Shown: in pieces, positions 36,766 to 49,788 of the stretch | Numbering within the stretch: position 1 is the first letter of the stretch | Layout of the letters: each line of letters begins with the position of its first letter | DNA from: Tetmemena sp. SeJ-2015 | Taxonomy: Eukaryota; Ciliophora; Spirotrichea; Sporadotrichida; Oxytrichidae | Assembly (NCBI GenBank): GCA_027382625.1 | Contig: JAJKFJ010020997.1 | Span: 43,865 to 107,864 of the forward strand | DNA: 64,000 nucleotides | Direction: 5' to 3' | The notes under the pieces: generated by a model | What the model saw: only the letters and a program-made list of their open reading frames with translations | Databases searched by the model: none | Told to the model about the DNA's origin: nothing | Program-made: the position numbers and the translations under genes

Positions 36766-36988
36766 TAAATCCCATACATTGTTTTATCATAATACAAATA
36801 AATCCAAAACAAACAGTCCAAATTATTTAATTGCTTTGATTGTTTGCTGGCTGAGGGTTACCTAAAATAATTACTCATTTATATTTAATTATTTCATAAT
36901 TTTCTTTTAGCTATCTCCTTCACCACCTTTTCGAAAAATTCTGATCCTCATTCACAAATATGCAAACATACTTTTAATTAAATTGAAA

Positions 36989-39630
36989 ATGAATGACAAA
37001 GAAATGACAAGTAAGATTATTCGAGTGCTTAATTGTTTTAGATGAAGAGTTCATGGCTGACTTCATGGATTTCAAAAGCTCATGGGAAAAAGAGGTAACA
37101 AAAATATAAAGCTAATCTTACTTGTAGATGGGATTTGATGGGATGAGTTAAAGATCAAGTGTAGCCCCTTAGGATTGAAACTAAAACCAAAAAAAACCAA
37201 ACTAAAAAATCCCAAACTTTCCTAAAATTAAGAAACCTTCAAATGCACAAAGCTAAAAGCCAACCTAGGAGGATAATGTGCCTCCACCTCCAGGGCCAAC
37301 AAGTTATTAAGTTTAGCATAAATTAACTGAGAAGAAGCCAACAGGTTTCTCTTTTGGCAAGAGTCAAAGAGAGCAGGATAAGAACATTAAACTCAAGGGA
37401 ATTCAAATTGAGAAGACTGATAATCGACTCATGCTTAATCCTTAAATTGATGCTGTTAGATTTAACTATCATGGAAATAAAACACTAATCAAGGGCCACT
37501 ACCTAAACCCAAATATTACAAGAAAAATTACTCAAGCAAAAAATGCAAGAGGATAATGAATTCTTTGCAGAAACGGACAGATAGTCTGAAGTCAGCACTC
37601 AAGCTTCGGAATTTGGCTCTGCCCAAAAGAGAAAGCGTCAAGGAGTCAGTATAGCTCCACTCTGTATGCTAAGTGACTAGGAGCTAGAGATTTACCTAAG
37701 AAATGAACTAAGGAAAAATCCACATTTGTACAAAAGAAACATGAATTTTTTAACCCTAATTACAAAGCTGTTGAGAAAAATATTCCAGGCCCAAAGATTG
37801 TCAACAAAAAGACTGAGTCAATCATCCAATTAGAGAAAGAAGTATTGGAACTAAGAAGCCCAATGTATTTACATATTCACCTGATGATAGGAAAGTAAAG
37901 ACCAAGTTACCAAACTACACTTTCGCAAAAGGCAAGAGATATGAGAGGACTCCGTCTCCAGATAGAAGAAAGGCTTTGATATTATCAAATTTATTTTTTT
38001 CTCTTTAAATTATTTAATTTTGTATCAATCATTACTTGCGATCATTGACTAAAATCTATCTTTATTTGTGTATAATAGATGAGAAGCACATCAGGAAGAA
38101 CACCTAGAAGATAGCAATATTGCCAGAACACAGAGTAAAGGACTCTGAATTGCTGAAAGAGTTTGAGCAGACAAGACTTGGTCCTGGCTCTTACAAGGTT
38201 TCTTTCAACAGAGTCGAAAGAAGGGCAGACTTTGGAGTTCCTAAGTTCAAGATGCCATACGGTATTAAGGAAGCAGAGGAAGAAGACGATAGACCAGATG
38301 CATCCCAATTACGACTATGACAAGCCAAATAACTTGTCTTTAAATACTTCTAACCCTTAGAGGGCTTGGGTCCTCAAAATCTTACTGACTAGGAAATGTT
38401 CCCTGAGAAGTGGAGATTCTACGACTTTGATTTAAATGCTGTGAGGGAAAAACTAGCTCATGATATCAATTTTGCAAGAAAATGGATAGCAAAGAGTTCA
38501 AAGAAAAGAGGAGTTTCACGATTTGCTAGTTCATCACATTCAAATGCAAGAGAAGAGACCAGCTGTGGGCCAGTACGAGCCAAATAGACCTGACACCAAA
38601 CTCCCAATAGATTTTTCTAAAGCCCAAGGCAGGGAGAATTTTTTATTCTATAACTTCTATATATTTTAGATCTTTGTGGATCCAGTAAGATAACAAACTG
38701 ATTTATTTATTTCGTTAGGACTATAAATAATTATTGTGATACATGTATCTTATTGAATAGTAATTGAGAGAAAAAGATATCGAAGGAGATGTGTTGATTC
38801 TAGATCCAGACCAGCCACGGCCTCATCTACCTGGCTTTGACATGAACAAGCAGCTGCCTAGAGAGGTTGAGAAGTTCGATTCAGAAGACACAAATAATCA
38901 CTAGGAGTTGCTACTAGAGCCAAACATAGACGTAATCAGAAAGAGAAGACCCTACTTAGTTGTGGACTTTGATAAACAGCAAGCGAGGGAGGAAAGAAAA
39001 CACATCGATGACGATGAAGTGTATGTCCACAACATAAGTTTTAGGGAGACTAAGCCAAATGACCCTGCAGATAAAAAGATCATTGCCCATGACTTTGGTA
39101 AATAGGAAGATCGTTTCAAAGTAGATCTCAGGCGAGAGATGGACTTGCTCCCAGATGAAGTTATTATCGATAACAAACTTCCAGACAAGAAAGTCAAGGG
39201 CAATGTGGCAATGGGGGCAGATAAAGTGTAGAGGTTCGCTGAGAAAATAAACAAGGACCCCTTCTATCAAGATCAGCCTCTTACAGAGTTAAACATTGAC
39301 TTGGACAAAGCCATCCAAGCCACTAAGCCAAATGTTGCAGTTGTAGATTTCAAAAGGTATGAGAAAGTCAAAGAAAAGGAGCAGCAAGACTTGAAACTTG
39401 TAAAGCAAATGCAGATCGAAGAGGAGAAGAAAGCAAGAGAAGTTAAAAGCAAGGTTAAGGATGCATTTAAGGTTAAAAACCTGTTCCCTCAGAGAGCAGA
39501 ACAACCTAAGAAACCAAGAAGTGGAGTAATTGGAGTTGGAGGTGCTGCCAAGACAAAGAAGGGTAAAAGGAATGCTCTAGATGCAGATGCTGAAATAGAA
39601 CAGTACATGAGAGAACTAGGGCTTGATTGA
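36989..39630 (+). CDS. PG-rich (SHIPPO/ODF3-like) axonemal protein
   Basis: ATG 36989; two GT-AG introns near the start join MNDKEMT to NEEFMADFMDFKSSWEKE and then to MGFDGMSQRSSV. Repeats of the sperm-tail PG-rich type are visible: VPPPGPTSYQVQHKLTEKKP then GFSFGKS (about 37290-37365), IPGPK (about 37790) and RLGPGSYKVSFNRVE (about 38175-38215). Such repeats form microtubule inner or surface proteins of cilia. AT-rich breaks at about 37985-38085 and 38640-38755 interrupt coding and are probable IESs. A long charged C-terminal region follows in one clean frame (about 38760-39630) and ends IEQYMRELGLD. Several frame slips in the middle. Confidence 0.7.
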
Positions 39631-39785
39631 TTATTTCTTAAAACACCTTATTGAAATCAATAAGTTCAAGATAGCCAATATTTTTCACTTATATAGTTTT
39701 AGCATAAACTAAATCACACTGTAGCATCTAAATGAAGCAAACCACTATCTCTGCTTGCTACAAACATCTAATAAGTATTCATTAT

Positions 39786-42700
39786 TCAATAAGCTTCGTT
39801 GTCCTCATAGTTGTACTCCTGCTCGTCTTCAAGGTAGTCCATCTAGTCCAGGTGCTGTATCTAGTTAGGGTCGTATGCACCATTCAAATCTCCATCTTCA
39901 GCTCCTCCGAGAAGCATATCCTCATCTTCGTAGCCACCCATGCCTACGATGTTGTTGCTGGCATATTGATTGCCCATATTGTTGTTAGACTAGTTGTTTA
40001 CGTAGTAGTCATTCTATCCTTGCACATCGTACATGTCATCAGCATTCTCGTCTTGCTAGAGAGAGCTGCTTTGAGTTTGCTCGTAGAGCTTAGCCATAGA
40101 CTCCTCAGTCTTGAGGTGTTTATGGAAGTCGACCACCTGCTGTCTGATCCTGTGCATCATTTCTATCTTTTGGAGTATGAGTTGATCCAAATTGGCAACG
40201 TACTGACTAACATCGCTGCCAGGCTTGTCAACTTCATTCAAGAGAGCCATCTCTCCCTTTACTAGATCTACTAAGTCATCTATGTGCTTGCGGTGTCCAT
40301 TGATTAATTGCTCCTCCTCTTCCAAGATTTGTTCAATCAGTTGTTCATGCTCGTTGCAAAGTCTCTCAGGGTCATCTTGGAACTGCTCCTCCAACTCTTG
40401 ATAGGTAGGAACCTCATCACCCAAGGCGTAGTATTCGTATTTCTAGACGGGTTTCTTTGAATTCATGTTGGTAGGCTGTGACTGCACAGGAGTTGGAACA
40501 TTCTTTTGTTGTTGCTGAGTGAGTCTCCTTTGTTGTAGCAGTGACATGGGCTGTTGATTTTACAATTGCTGCTGTTAGGGTGCTGGATTGAAAGAGAGAC
40601 CGTTGCTTGAACTATGATTGTTAACCTAGAACTTTCTCTGAGAGACAGGGTTGGAATTGGGTTGCGATTGGCTCACGTTGTGAGGAGATTGGGGAGCTAC
40701 TTCTAAGTATGATAAATATTTTTTTAAGTTTAAAATTCTTAAACTTTAATTTATAAAAAATATTTATCTCTGTTAATAAATTAATTAAAAATATAATTTA
40801 ATACCCATTAAGACTGTTGATTCATAAATGAGTTCTATTGTGGTGGATTTTACTTTGCAGGTTGAGGAATACCACCTTGTCTCGCATTTTAGAAAGAAGG
40901 TCGTTACAAAATTATTATAAATTACTGCTGCTGAGGCTGTTGCATTTAGAAACTTTGCTGTTGCTGCTGCATATTGTTTTGCTAAGGATGGAAGCTAATA
41001 GGCTGCTAGTTTTGGTTATTCTAACTTGGATTAAATGAGTTTTAACCTCCTCCAATTTATGTTGCTTACTTCATAAGAGGACCTTTTTATTATGAAGGAG
41101 TAGATATTTAAGACATCGGCTGAGGCTGCTAAAGAGAATTCTAACGATTAAATCCGAATTTTGGAGCTGGTGGCTATTGGTTTTGAGACTGTTGCTATTG
41201 TTACTGTTAGAAACTGCCATTGATAAAATAAACTAGATTTGCACAGACTGTCTTGGGTTTGGCATCATAGACTACTGTGGACCCTTCTGATTGAATGAAA
41301 TATTAGACTAGCTCTAATTTTGATCAAGGATGGTGCTCTAAGGTCTTCTGCCTGGATTTTGTTGAGGTTGCTGAGTTGTACTTGCAGTAGTGAGGGCATT
41401 CATAAAGTTATTGAAAGAAGTGGAAGTCTGATTTTGGAGTTGTTGCTGCTCTTATCTCATTTAAGGCTAGACAAGTGAGGTTACTCCTCCAGCTGCTCCT
41501 TTTAACTAAGGCTTTCCAAAATTTGCGGGGGCCTTTTCAAGCTCTTTGGGCTTGCCTGTTTGCTAATTTATTGCAACTTTCTTGGTGTTGTTTCCTTATC
41601 TTGCAAGCATGAGTTCCTTGTTCATTATGTCCTGCTTTGTAAGCTTCTGCTGAGGGACTGGCTGATCACTGCCGCCTTGAGCCACGCCTCCTTGCTCATT
41701 TCCCTTTTTGAGCTCCTTGACTCTGTCTGCGTATCTTAGAGTGTTGAGAGTGTGTTCACAGCAGCTGTTAGCTGGAGAAACATTGGCAATCATAGTAGTC
41801 TTGCTGTTTCCAGTGAACGAATCTTTCAGCACCTGAGTAAGTTTACTACCTCTGAAAGGTAAATGCTTCTTCTCCAAATCCAAGGCTCTGATACACTCCT
41901 TAAGAGCCAAAAGACTCTTGTTAATCTCAGCTCCATCCATTTTAGTTTGCTTGTTTTGGTTCATTGTGTCAGCTCCTCGCTCACTGCCAGCCAGATCAAT
42001 GAAGCTCAGCTTTCCAAATGGCTTTCCGTAGTGCTTGATTTGCATCTGAAGGATGGCGTGAGATCTAGAACTATCTGCATTAGCTCCAGTCTGTCCACTA
42101 GTTCTACTCAGAAGACCCTTGCTGATAAAATTCATGATATCCTCCACCTGCAGGATCTGTTTCTCAGTAAGGCCTATAATATTGACGTTGTGCTTTGCGT
42201 CCTCTCTGCACTGTACTTCTTGCTTGTTGTTCAAGAGATCGTAGAGCTTGCCGCAGTAGATTTCGTAAAAGGAAAGGTATATTTCTAGGTCTTCGTACTA
42301 CTGAAGTAACTCGATTACATCATAGGCCGCCAGCATGTACAAACCAGGAACAGACTAGTCGGAGGTCCCCATCATAGTGAACGTCTTTCCACTTCCCGTC
42401 TGTCCATAGGCGAAGCAAGTGGTCTTTGCTCCCTTGAATGCTTAGACTACGAGAGGAAGCACACACTCCTAGTAGATGTCTTAGTTCTGTGCATCTAACT
42501 CAAACACGTTGTCAAACGTAAAATGATGCTCTTCAATCAAAATACTTCATAATTCTATAAGATTGATTGCTTATATTTGAGAATGAACTTTGTGAGATCA
42601 ACCTTTGTTCTATATTTAAATTTTAGGAACAAAAACACTATGTAGTAATTTTTACTTGAGTTCTTTGACGATTAGTGAGGCGGTGTCGACAACTTCAAGC

Positions 42701-42801
42701 ACATCCTGATCTGCCTTCCTTGACTCCTTGGCGTTGAGGGGTCTCTTTCTAACTACGACTCTGATCCTGGGTGGTTCTTTTGCGTTTTGTAAAAGTTCCA
42801 T
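39786..42801 (-). CDS. Kinesin-13 (microtubule-depolymerising kinesin)
   Basis: ATG at 42801 (minus). The motor starts [17 protein letters not shown]; a 46-nt GT-AG intron (42610-42655) and a 47-bp IES (42535-42581) precede [12 protein letters not shown]-loop [11 protein letters not shown], switch [10 protein letters not shown] and switch [13 protein letters not shown] are all present, then [16 protein letters not shown] and [13 protein letters not shown]. The family-specific C-terminal neck partner is also here: [20 protein letters not shown] and [20 protein letters not shown], separated from the motor by a Gln-rich linker. AT-rich DNA at about 40715-40825 breaks the linker and is another probable IES. 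Kinesin-13s shorten microtubules in spindles and control cilium length. TGA at 39786. Confidence 0.92.
42535..42581. other. IES, 47 bp, pointer ATT (minus sense), in kinesin-13
   Basis: AAT at 42535-42537 and 42582-42584 on the plus strand. The insert has no GT-AG ends; removing it joins KVDLTKFI to [11 protein letters not shown] in frame, matching the family. Confidence 0.65.
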
Positions 42802-43474
42802 GAGGTAGACAGATCTGTTTGTTTAAATGTTTGTTAGATTATAAATTTTCTTAAATTCTATCTACTCATTCTCTCTTTCTTCCTTCTTTATTTGAAATGA
42901 AAGAATATTAGAATTAAATACAGTAAAAACCTCCATCCAACTTGTTATATCTTCAAATATATTAGTTAATTACAATCATAATAAATATATCAACTTTAAA
43001 TCGTTAAATAAGTTCATACATAATATTTAAAATCCATTTTAATGCTAATAATATTGCTGAATGCTTTTAAGTTAAATTTATTTAAAACGATATCATAGTA
43101 GTTCTATTTTTAATATTGCAATATTATCTAAAATAGAAATAGCAAGTCCTATTAATTCAGAAGTCACTCATTCATTTTATTACAAAAATATATAGAAATA
43201 AATAAATAAAATTACCTATCTTTATGAGAATAATTGAAAATATTAAAAGCTTCAGGAATAGAATTGTCTTTAAATAAAATGTCTAATATCAATCAGACAC
43301 CATAACTTTAAATAATTCAAGATAAAATTCAATGAAATTATGAATTCATTTAAATTGGAGATTTTAAAATTTAAATTTTATTTTTAAATTTATCTAAACT
43401 GCATTTATTTAAATTTGAAAAAAAAGAGACTGGATACTATCTATACTGAGGGAGAGAGCTATAACTTTGGAGCA
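42802..43474. other. AT-rich intergenic region
   Basis: Very AT-rich, no coding block on either strand. Lies between the divergent kinesin-13 and the next plus-strand gene. Confidence 0.65.
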
Positions 43475-46400
43475 ATGTCAAGAATAAAGTCTAAGAGCAT
43501 ACTTTTATCCAATTGTGAAATTTAGCTATCAGACGACGATGATTCTTCCACAAATCATGTATCTTAATTTAATAAGTAGTACCAGGTAAACTCAGTGTCA
43601 ATTTTTAATGGATACAATTATGATTTGAGTGTTTATTAATTTGTTGAGAATTATTTGCTACAGAAATTTAACAAATGGACTTTCTACCTGGAAGCAAAAA
43701 GGAAGAGCTTAGCGATGTGCTAGTAACAGAGCATGAAACATATCAAGATATTGAAGTGGGAGCATTCATAAACTTATTTAAAATGTTTTATATTCAGCCA
43801 ATAGACCTCAGAAGAGTTTCCTAAGAAGCATACCAAGCAATATACACCTTTGAAAAATTTCTCACCTCAATCAATTTAAATCTAAACCTACGGCTCTTAT
43901 ATTTATTGACCATTTAAAATTCAGAAACTTAAAAATTTATTCTCAATTTTATGAATAAACCATGCTATATAAATATAAATAGCTCTTTAGTAAAAAGTTA
44001 CCACCAAACTGTCTTTGATAAGGGTCCAATAAATCTGAAACTGAATAAGATGCGAACTATGGACAACCAAAATATTATTTTATCTAAATAGACTCTTTAT
44101 TTTTCTCACTGTGCCCAAGAAAGGCCTAGAACTAATAAAAGTCTAAAAATTAGCAAAAGCGGCTATTAACGAGCCGAATAGTGGAAGAAATAGAGATTTG
44201 ATGGGTTGCGCCAGCTTCGTGAATTCTAATGAATAATTTTCTACCACTGTCGGATATGAAAGTAGAAATTTGCATTAATTTAATTTTAAAAATAAACTTA
44301 GAACACCCCCTAGTAACTTAAAACACTAACGTCTCTGCCAAAAGCAGACCCATCACTGTTTAGTCATCCTAGAGCTATGTCAAATTGCAACATCATAATT
44401 AAAACTCAGACAACAACTTTCTTCACCCGATCAGGCACATAGCAAAGAATAATAATGCTTACCTTAAATTGCTCAAGAAAACTCCTACAGATGACCACGA
44501 ATAAAATATTTAAAATAGGCAGTAATTATTCTAGAAAAATCAAAACCATTTATACAATATAATCAACGACAGGAACTCACCTTCCTCAAACTTATTAAAC
44601 TTATTTTTGCTTTAACACAGTAGATAAAAACTAATCCAAGACTTCTAATGAATAAGATAATCACCTGATTAAGACAGTCCATACTTCAACATTAAGCAAT
44701 TACAAGTCTTTTGTTTCTAAACCTCAGATAGACAACTCGACGTACTAGCCGCTAATTAAATTACTGTAAGTTATAATTATATCGCCATTAAGTTGTAATA
44801 AATTCTTATTAATTTGGCTAATATAGAGCTAGCAAAAACAAGGAAAGGCTTAGGCTTAAGCAAAATAATATGGGTGATTCATTCAGCTCTCCACCTTCAA
44901 TAAACCTATCCTAAGATATAAGCTAATCCTTCAAGTTTAAGGAAACAGATGAAAAGAGTTAAGTATCAATGGAAGAGATAAAGTTGAATCTGATCCATGA
45001 AATAATTATACTTTATTTTATGAGGAAGAAGAGCCTATAAGATTAACGTTTAAAGATGAAACTCCACAGCATTGCATTTAAATTTTACTTTGGGCATATC
45101 CCTTTGAAGGAAATTGTGGAGTTTGATTTCATAGAGTAATTCAAACTAAGGTCTTTCCGACTGTTTGATGGAATCTATTATTTTAATAATAGCAGCGTAG
45201 AAGTTCCACTACTCAGATCAGAAGCATGACAAGTGCTCTTTATGCTTATCTGCGGACTTGAAATAAATCTATTGGAACTATCATTTAAAGCAAAACGGCT
45301 TGCTTAACAAGGATAAGCAAGGAAAATGTAAGATTAGCTTTTTATTCTCAAAATGCTTTGATAGGTGAGATCAGTTCAATCAAAGGCTTAGTTTATGGAG
45401 ACTTACATATTATTTTAAGCTCATACCTCCAACTTCCATCGATATCGCACACAAATACTCAGAGACATAGACAACCCAGAAATCAAGCCGCCCTTCTACG
45501 CCTGGCAATTTAAATTTATAAATTTAATTAAAGCTTTATTATCTTAGTCATCATGAATGCATTAGCTAAATTAATTTAAGCTTATTTGTTGAAGATAGAA
45601 CTTTGGACTTCGTGATTTAGAGGGAAGACCACCTGATTGACTTCATCTTCTGCATTAACGTGTTGATAGACCACTCTAAAATAATAAGGAAGATTGAAGA
45701 GACAAATAAAACCAACACATCTAATTTTAAAGTCCCTAAATCTCACAAAAAGCTCTTCTTAAAAAGGCTCTCAGTAGCCTCAAAGAATGATTCAAAATAT
45801 AATTATAAATAATTTTTTAATTGATATACGTTTTACTAAATTAAATAAATGATGGTGAAAGTTCCAATAGCTAGCCCTTAAATCGTTTTGCTAGTATGGT
45901 TTAAAGATCTCAAACAATTCAGTAAACAGATAGCAGTGGTATATATACCCTAGACTATAGAATACGCTATCCTTGAATCCTATATTTAATATATATTTTT
46001 TGAAGGTAAGGATTTGATTAGTCTTAATTAACAGGTAGCTTCAAGCGTTAATGAAAATATGAATTTTCGTACTCTCCCCAGCATTAGAACTTAAGCGCAA
46101 GAAGATAATTTTGACAATAAAGACTTCTTTCAAACTCTCTAGGATATATACTCTCAAGACCCGACTTGTATTCTTTTTTACCTTGTTAACTAACTTGTAG
46201 ATTCTTATAAGTTACTAAAGATCAAGATGAAAATAGCATTTGAAGCTTGCAGGAAAGGACTGAGTGTGCAGGAACTCATTGTTCAATCCATCATTAAAAC
46301 TTACAAGCATCTCATTCATGACAAGCAGCCACTATCTTTTATATAAATCTACTCCAAAGCATGCAAGCAGTCTCAAGAAGAAGCTAAGCAGAATTATGGC

Positions 46401-48953
46401 TGGTACCTTAAATCAACAATTATATTTAATTTGAGGGATAAAAAGAAGAAGAACAGGAAGAGGATGATTTAATATACAAGGAACACTAAAAACCAATCAG
46501 GGAAAAGTCAAAAATTCAGCAGTGTTTTCTAAAGAAGAGGAGCCTATAAGATTCCTTAAAGTGTGAAATGGATTTTTCAAAGCAGATTAAGATAGTTAAG
46601 CAAGAGACTGCCATACTAAGGCAGTTCTAGCTTACAAGATAGTTTTATATTTAGTATGCTGAGGTTGATTTGAGGTAAGACTCTGACGATTCTTCTTTTG
46701 ATGACGATGCTATTAAATTATATTTAATATGCGTTTATGAAGAGCTTGGACCCAAGCACCATGGGAGCTAAGAAGACTCTTCATCATATCAAGACCATAA
46801 TATCATTCTAAATATTTCTAATGTTACTCAAATCTTTGAAGATGATGACAGGAATACAAAGACTCAAACTGCTTTAGAAGAAAGCAGAAATTAGATAAGT
46901 TCAACTTTATAAAGCAACTCCAAATTAATGGCTTTGCAAGAATTCCTCATTCCTTAAAAGTGTAAAAGCTTTCTTCTGCATTTCATTTCTATGATCCCGT
47001 GCCTAAAATGATAGAGCTACATGCTAACTCTTCTCATCTTCACAGGCTTATGCCTCTTGACTAATAGAACTATTTAAATATATTAAGATATTTTTACTCT
47101 GAGCAATATGGAGATTATAAAATCGTTTGCAACAGCAACTTAGCAAGAAATGAGAACAGCTTTACAACAAAGAGGCAGAGCTCTATTGAAGAGGTCAAAT
47201 CAAGGAGTAAAAATTTCTTGAAGGATATATTTTGCTGCATTAGTCAGAGCAACAGCACTAGAAATAAAAATCGGGGGGGGGGACGGAAGTGCACACCCCC
47301 CACTTTTTATGATCAAAATTTATGAAAAAACATCCATTTAGCAAAATCGTCTAAAAATGCCAAAAAAATAAGAATTTTTAGCTTTCAAAATTTCCATGAG
47401 GGTCAATATTTATGATTTGAAATTTTATGAAATAACCTTAAAATTATTTCCGAGCTCTGTTTTACTCATGAATATAAAGTCTTATGAAGACACTAGAGTT
47501 AATATACATATTAATTATGATTCGCCTCTTTAGTTTTTAAATGGATTTGGCTGTTTATCAAATTCTTGCAATCTTAACTTGAATGTTATTTAGAGAAGAA
47601 TCTTAGAAGTTTAAATATAATAGCCAAGATCTCTATATCTGCAAATTGCATAAAATTACTGCTGCAAACTCATTGATAAAATCTATAACTTCTTTAAGAT
47701 CTTAATATATTGTAAAATTTTTAAGAATAATCATAATAATTCATAGCCCAAATAGAGTTCTCAAATAATCCAGCAATCAAAGGGATTTACTATATAGCAG
47801 ATAACTCTTTAAAATAACTTAATAGAAATTAATGAAATGATACTGAGTTATTTTTTGGGAATAAAAAATAATCATAACATCAATCAGTTATCAATATTAA
47901 ATCATAATAATAATTATAAATCACATAAAAAGTGAAATTCGTAAAAATGACCCTCTTGGAAATTTTAAAAGCCAGAATCACTTAATTTTTTGGCATTTTT
48001 AGCTGATTTTGACATCATATGGGCACTTTTATGGGCATTTGTTCATATTTAGGGGGGTGTGCACTTCCGTCCCCCCCCCTAAAAATCAGTATTTTAACGA
48101 AGGACTTGAGAAACAATAAAGCTACCTTATTAAGTATAACTTATAGTAGTTATCTTAATATGAGGGCTTTTATTCCTATTAGTTGAATAACCAGTGAGGA
48201 AGTTAAGTGGGAGAAGGAACAACTCGCAATTGTCTAGGCAAGAGGATGAATATCGATAGACAGTTCAAATCTAAAACCAAGAAGAGAAATATAAGCAGTC
48301 TAAGCAGATCATTCAGAATAATTAAGTTTTTTTTTTTAAATAAGCTGAATTAGATGAAGCCAACTATGGAACTTAAAGAATCTGAACTAGCCAACAAGCA
48401 ATTGCAAGTGAGGTAGCTCATGAATCTAAAAGTTAAGGGGAGGTTCTTGGAGGAGACAGACGGTTTCATCTCTGAAATGCACCAAAAGCCTTCTCTATAA
48501 TCTTAGCGGAAGATGATAAAAGGCCTGTCTTATTAAAATGAAGATCAGTATGATGACTTCTGCAAAAGTCTTAAGAACAGTAAGTCTCTCTCCAAGAAGC
48601 AGCATCTAATCAACACCGCAATAAACTAGGAGTCAATTTACTTCAACCCCATCTACTCTGACTTACTCAAGAAGAAAAATCAAATCATGGCCTAAGTTGA
48701 GAAAGTCAGATAAACTTAAGTATAAAAGGGGCTAGAAATAGATCTATCAAATTTACTATTTATATCCTAGTCTATACATAATCAAAGAATTCAAGCCTAC
48801 TCTATCAATTATTTAATACTGTTTAGTATAGGAAAAAGAGAAAGGCATAAAGATTCAGAGGACTTTGGAAAATTGTACAGTGAAATAACTATTTTCAAGT
48901 TGGAATTATTTAAGCAGTCTTTACAAAATTATCAAACAAACTATAAGCAATGA
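43475..48953 (+). CDS. Large unidentified gene (or gene group) carrying a TIR element
   Basis: ATG at 43475 (MSRIKSKSILLSNCEIQLSD). Coding-like blocks lie at 43475-43585, 43665-43910, 43950-44230, 44330-44650, 44860-45000, 45030-45360, 45545-45810, 46080-46440, 46500-47270, 48088-48330 and 48330-48953, separated by AT-rich breaks. Less biased parts include HSIAFKFYFGHIPLKEIVEF (about 45065), CRKGLSVQELIVQSIIKTYK (about 46250), QYAEVDLRQDSDDSSFDDDA (about 46650) and LKESELANKQLQVRQLMNLK (about 48370). The 807-bp inverted-repeat element sits inside the reading frame at 47273-48079, and removal with one copy of its flanking repeat keeps the frame. No domain recognised, and the order of segments may be scrambled. 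Whether this is one gene is uncertain. Confidence 0.45.
47273..48079. mobile_element. 807-bp terminal-inverted-repeat element with 8-bp flanking duplication
   Basis: The ends are inverted copies: a run of 9-10 G, then ACGGAAGTGCACACCCCCC. The inverted similarity continues imperfectly for about 150 bp (shared CTAAAAATGCCAAAAAA and AATTTCCA-GAGGGTCA). The direct repeat TAAAAATC flanks it at 47265-47272 and 48080-48087. The interior is AT-rich and I saw no transposase, so it looks non-autonomous. The 8-bp duplication is a size known for hAT elements, but no other hAT feature was found. Confidence 0.8.
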
Positions 48954-49082
48954 AATTCTAATCATTCCGACAAGTTTGAACATACTCTATATTTTAAGCT
49001 ATGTTTTAAAGCTATTATAATTCTAGCAAGAAGACAAAAATACAGCTTTTAGATGGCTAATTATACAAACGATTAAGCATCT

Positions 49083-49669
49083 TCATTGATTTTGCAGAGA
49101 TGGACCAGTATTGGCTGGAACTGAAGCTTGCTCGATTCCATTTAGAACATTGTTGACTTTCAGAGCTCTTTCAGCATCCTTCTCTTTGTCATCTTCCTTT
49201 TGAAGAGTCATTTTAATAATTTGAACTTACTTGAATCCAATAAAAGTATCTCTGTTGAGTGCTCTTGAATTCGAGTAGGTAAACTCTGTCCTTGCTTTGC
49301 TTCACCTTCTCAAACTTCACATCATCAGGGAACACGTAAAAAGCCTACGAATATAAATTATAAAAGAAATTGAGAGAATTCTGCTTAATACATCAATAGG
49401 GTTCTTTGTATCTGCATCCAAAAACTAGAACTGCTACATGCCCTGTGCATCTTTAATTACTCTGATGATGCCTTTTCTTCTGTCTGGCTTTACCATTTTC
49501 CCATCAAAGTTCATCTTTCCAGCTTTGAATTCCACAAGTGCATTTGGTTGCTACAGACATCATTTCATTCAGGATTTTAGTGATTCGAATGAATTTTTTT
49601 ATTATGAAGTTGACTTACTCCAAAGTCGCCAAAGTTCATTCCTCCAAGGCTATTCATGAAATTGTCCAT
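49083..49669 (-). CDS. Proteasome ubiquitin receptor RPN13 (ADRM1), short form
   Basis: Ubiquitin receptor of the 26S proteasome lid/base. ATG at 49669 (minus): MDNFMNSLGGMNFGDFG, then a 68-nt intron (49551-49618) to NALVEFKAGKMNFDGKMVKP. A 47-nt intron (49345-49391) joins NPID to AFYVFPDDVKFEKV, and a 34-nt intron (49197-49230) joins WIQ to EDDKEKDAERALKVNNVLNG. This is the Pru domain (VEFKAGKM, PDRRKGIIRV, VYLLEFKS, RYFYWIQ). The protein ends soon after (TGA 49083), so the C-terminal DEUBAD domain that binds UCH37 is absent, as in yeast Rpn13. All three introns are clean GT-AG. Confidence 0.92.
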
Positions 49670-49788
49670 GTTTATCTCTAGTTTTTCTTTATAATTTATA
49701 TTTAAATTTGAACTTTCATTAACCAAATTATTTTTCACCTTCAGTAAATCTTAATAGGCAAACAAGCTAAACTAATTTAATCTTATAT

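Noticed and set aside
38956..39270. Two minus-strand open frames of about 100 codons
   Set aside because: Shadows of the clean plus-strand C-terminus of the PG-rich axonemal gene.
39732..40265. A 177-codon plus-strand open frame with hydrophobic composition
   Set aside because: Antisense of the kinesin-13 C-terminal domain; the Val/Leu/Ile richness comes from reversed acidic codons.
42610..42655. Considered as an IES with pointer AAG in kinesin-13
   Set aside because: GT-AG ends give [11 protein letters not shown], so an ordinary intron is the simpler reading.
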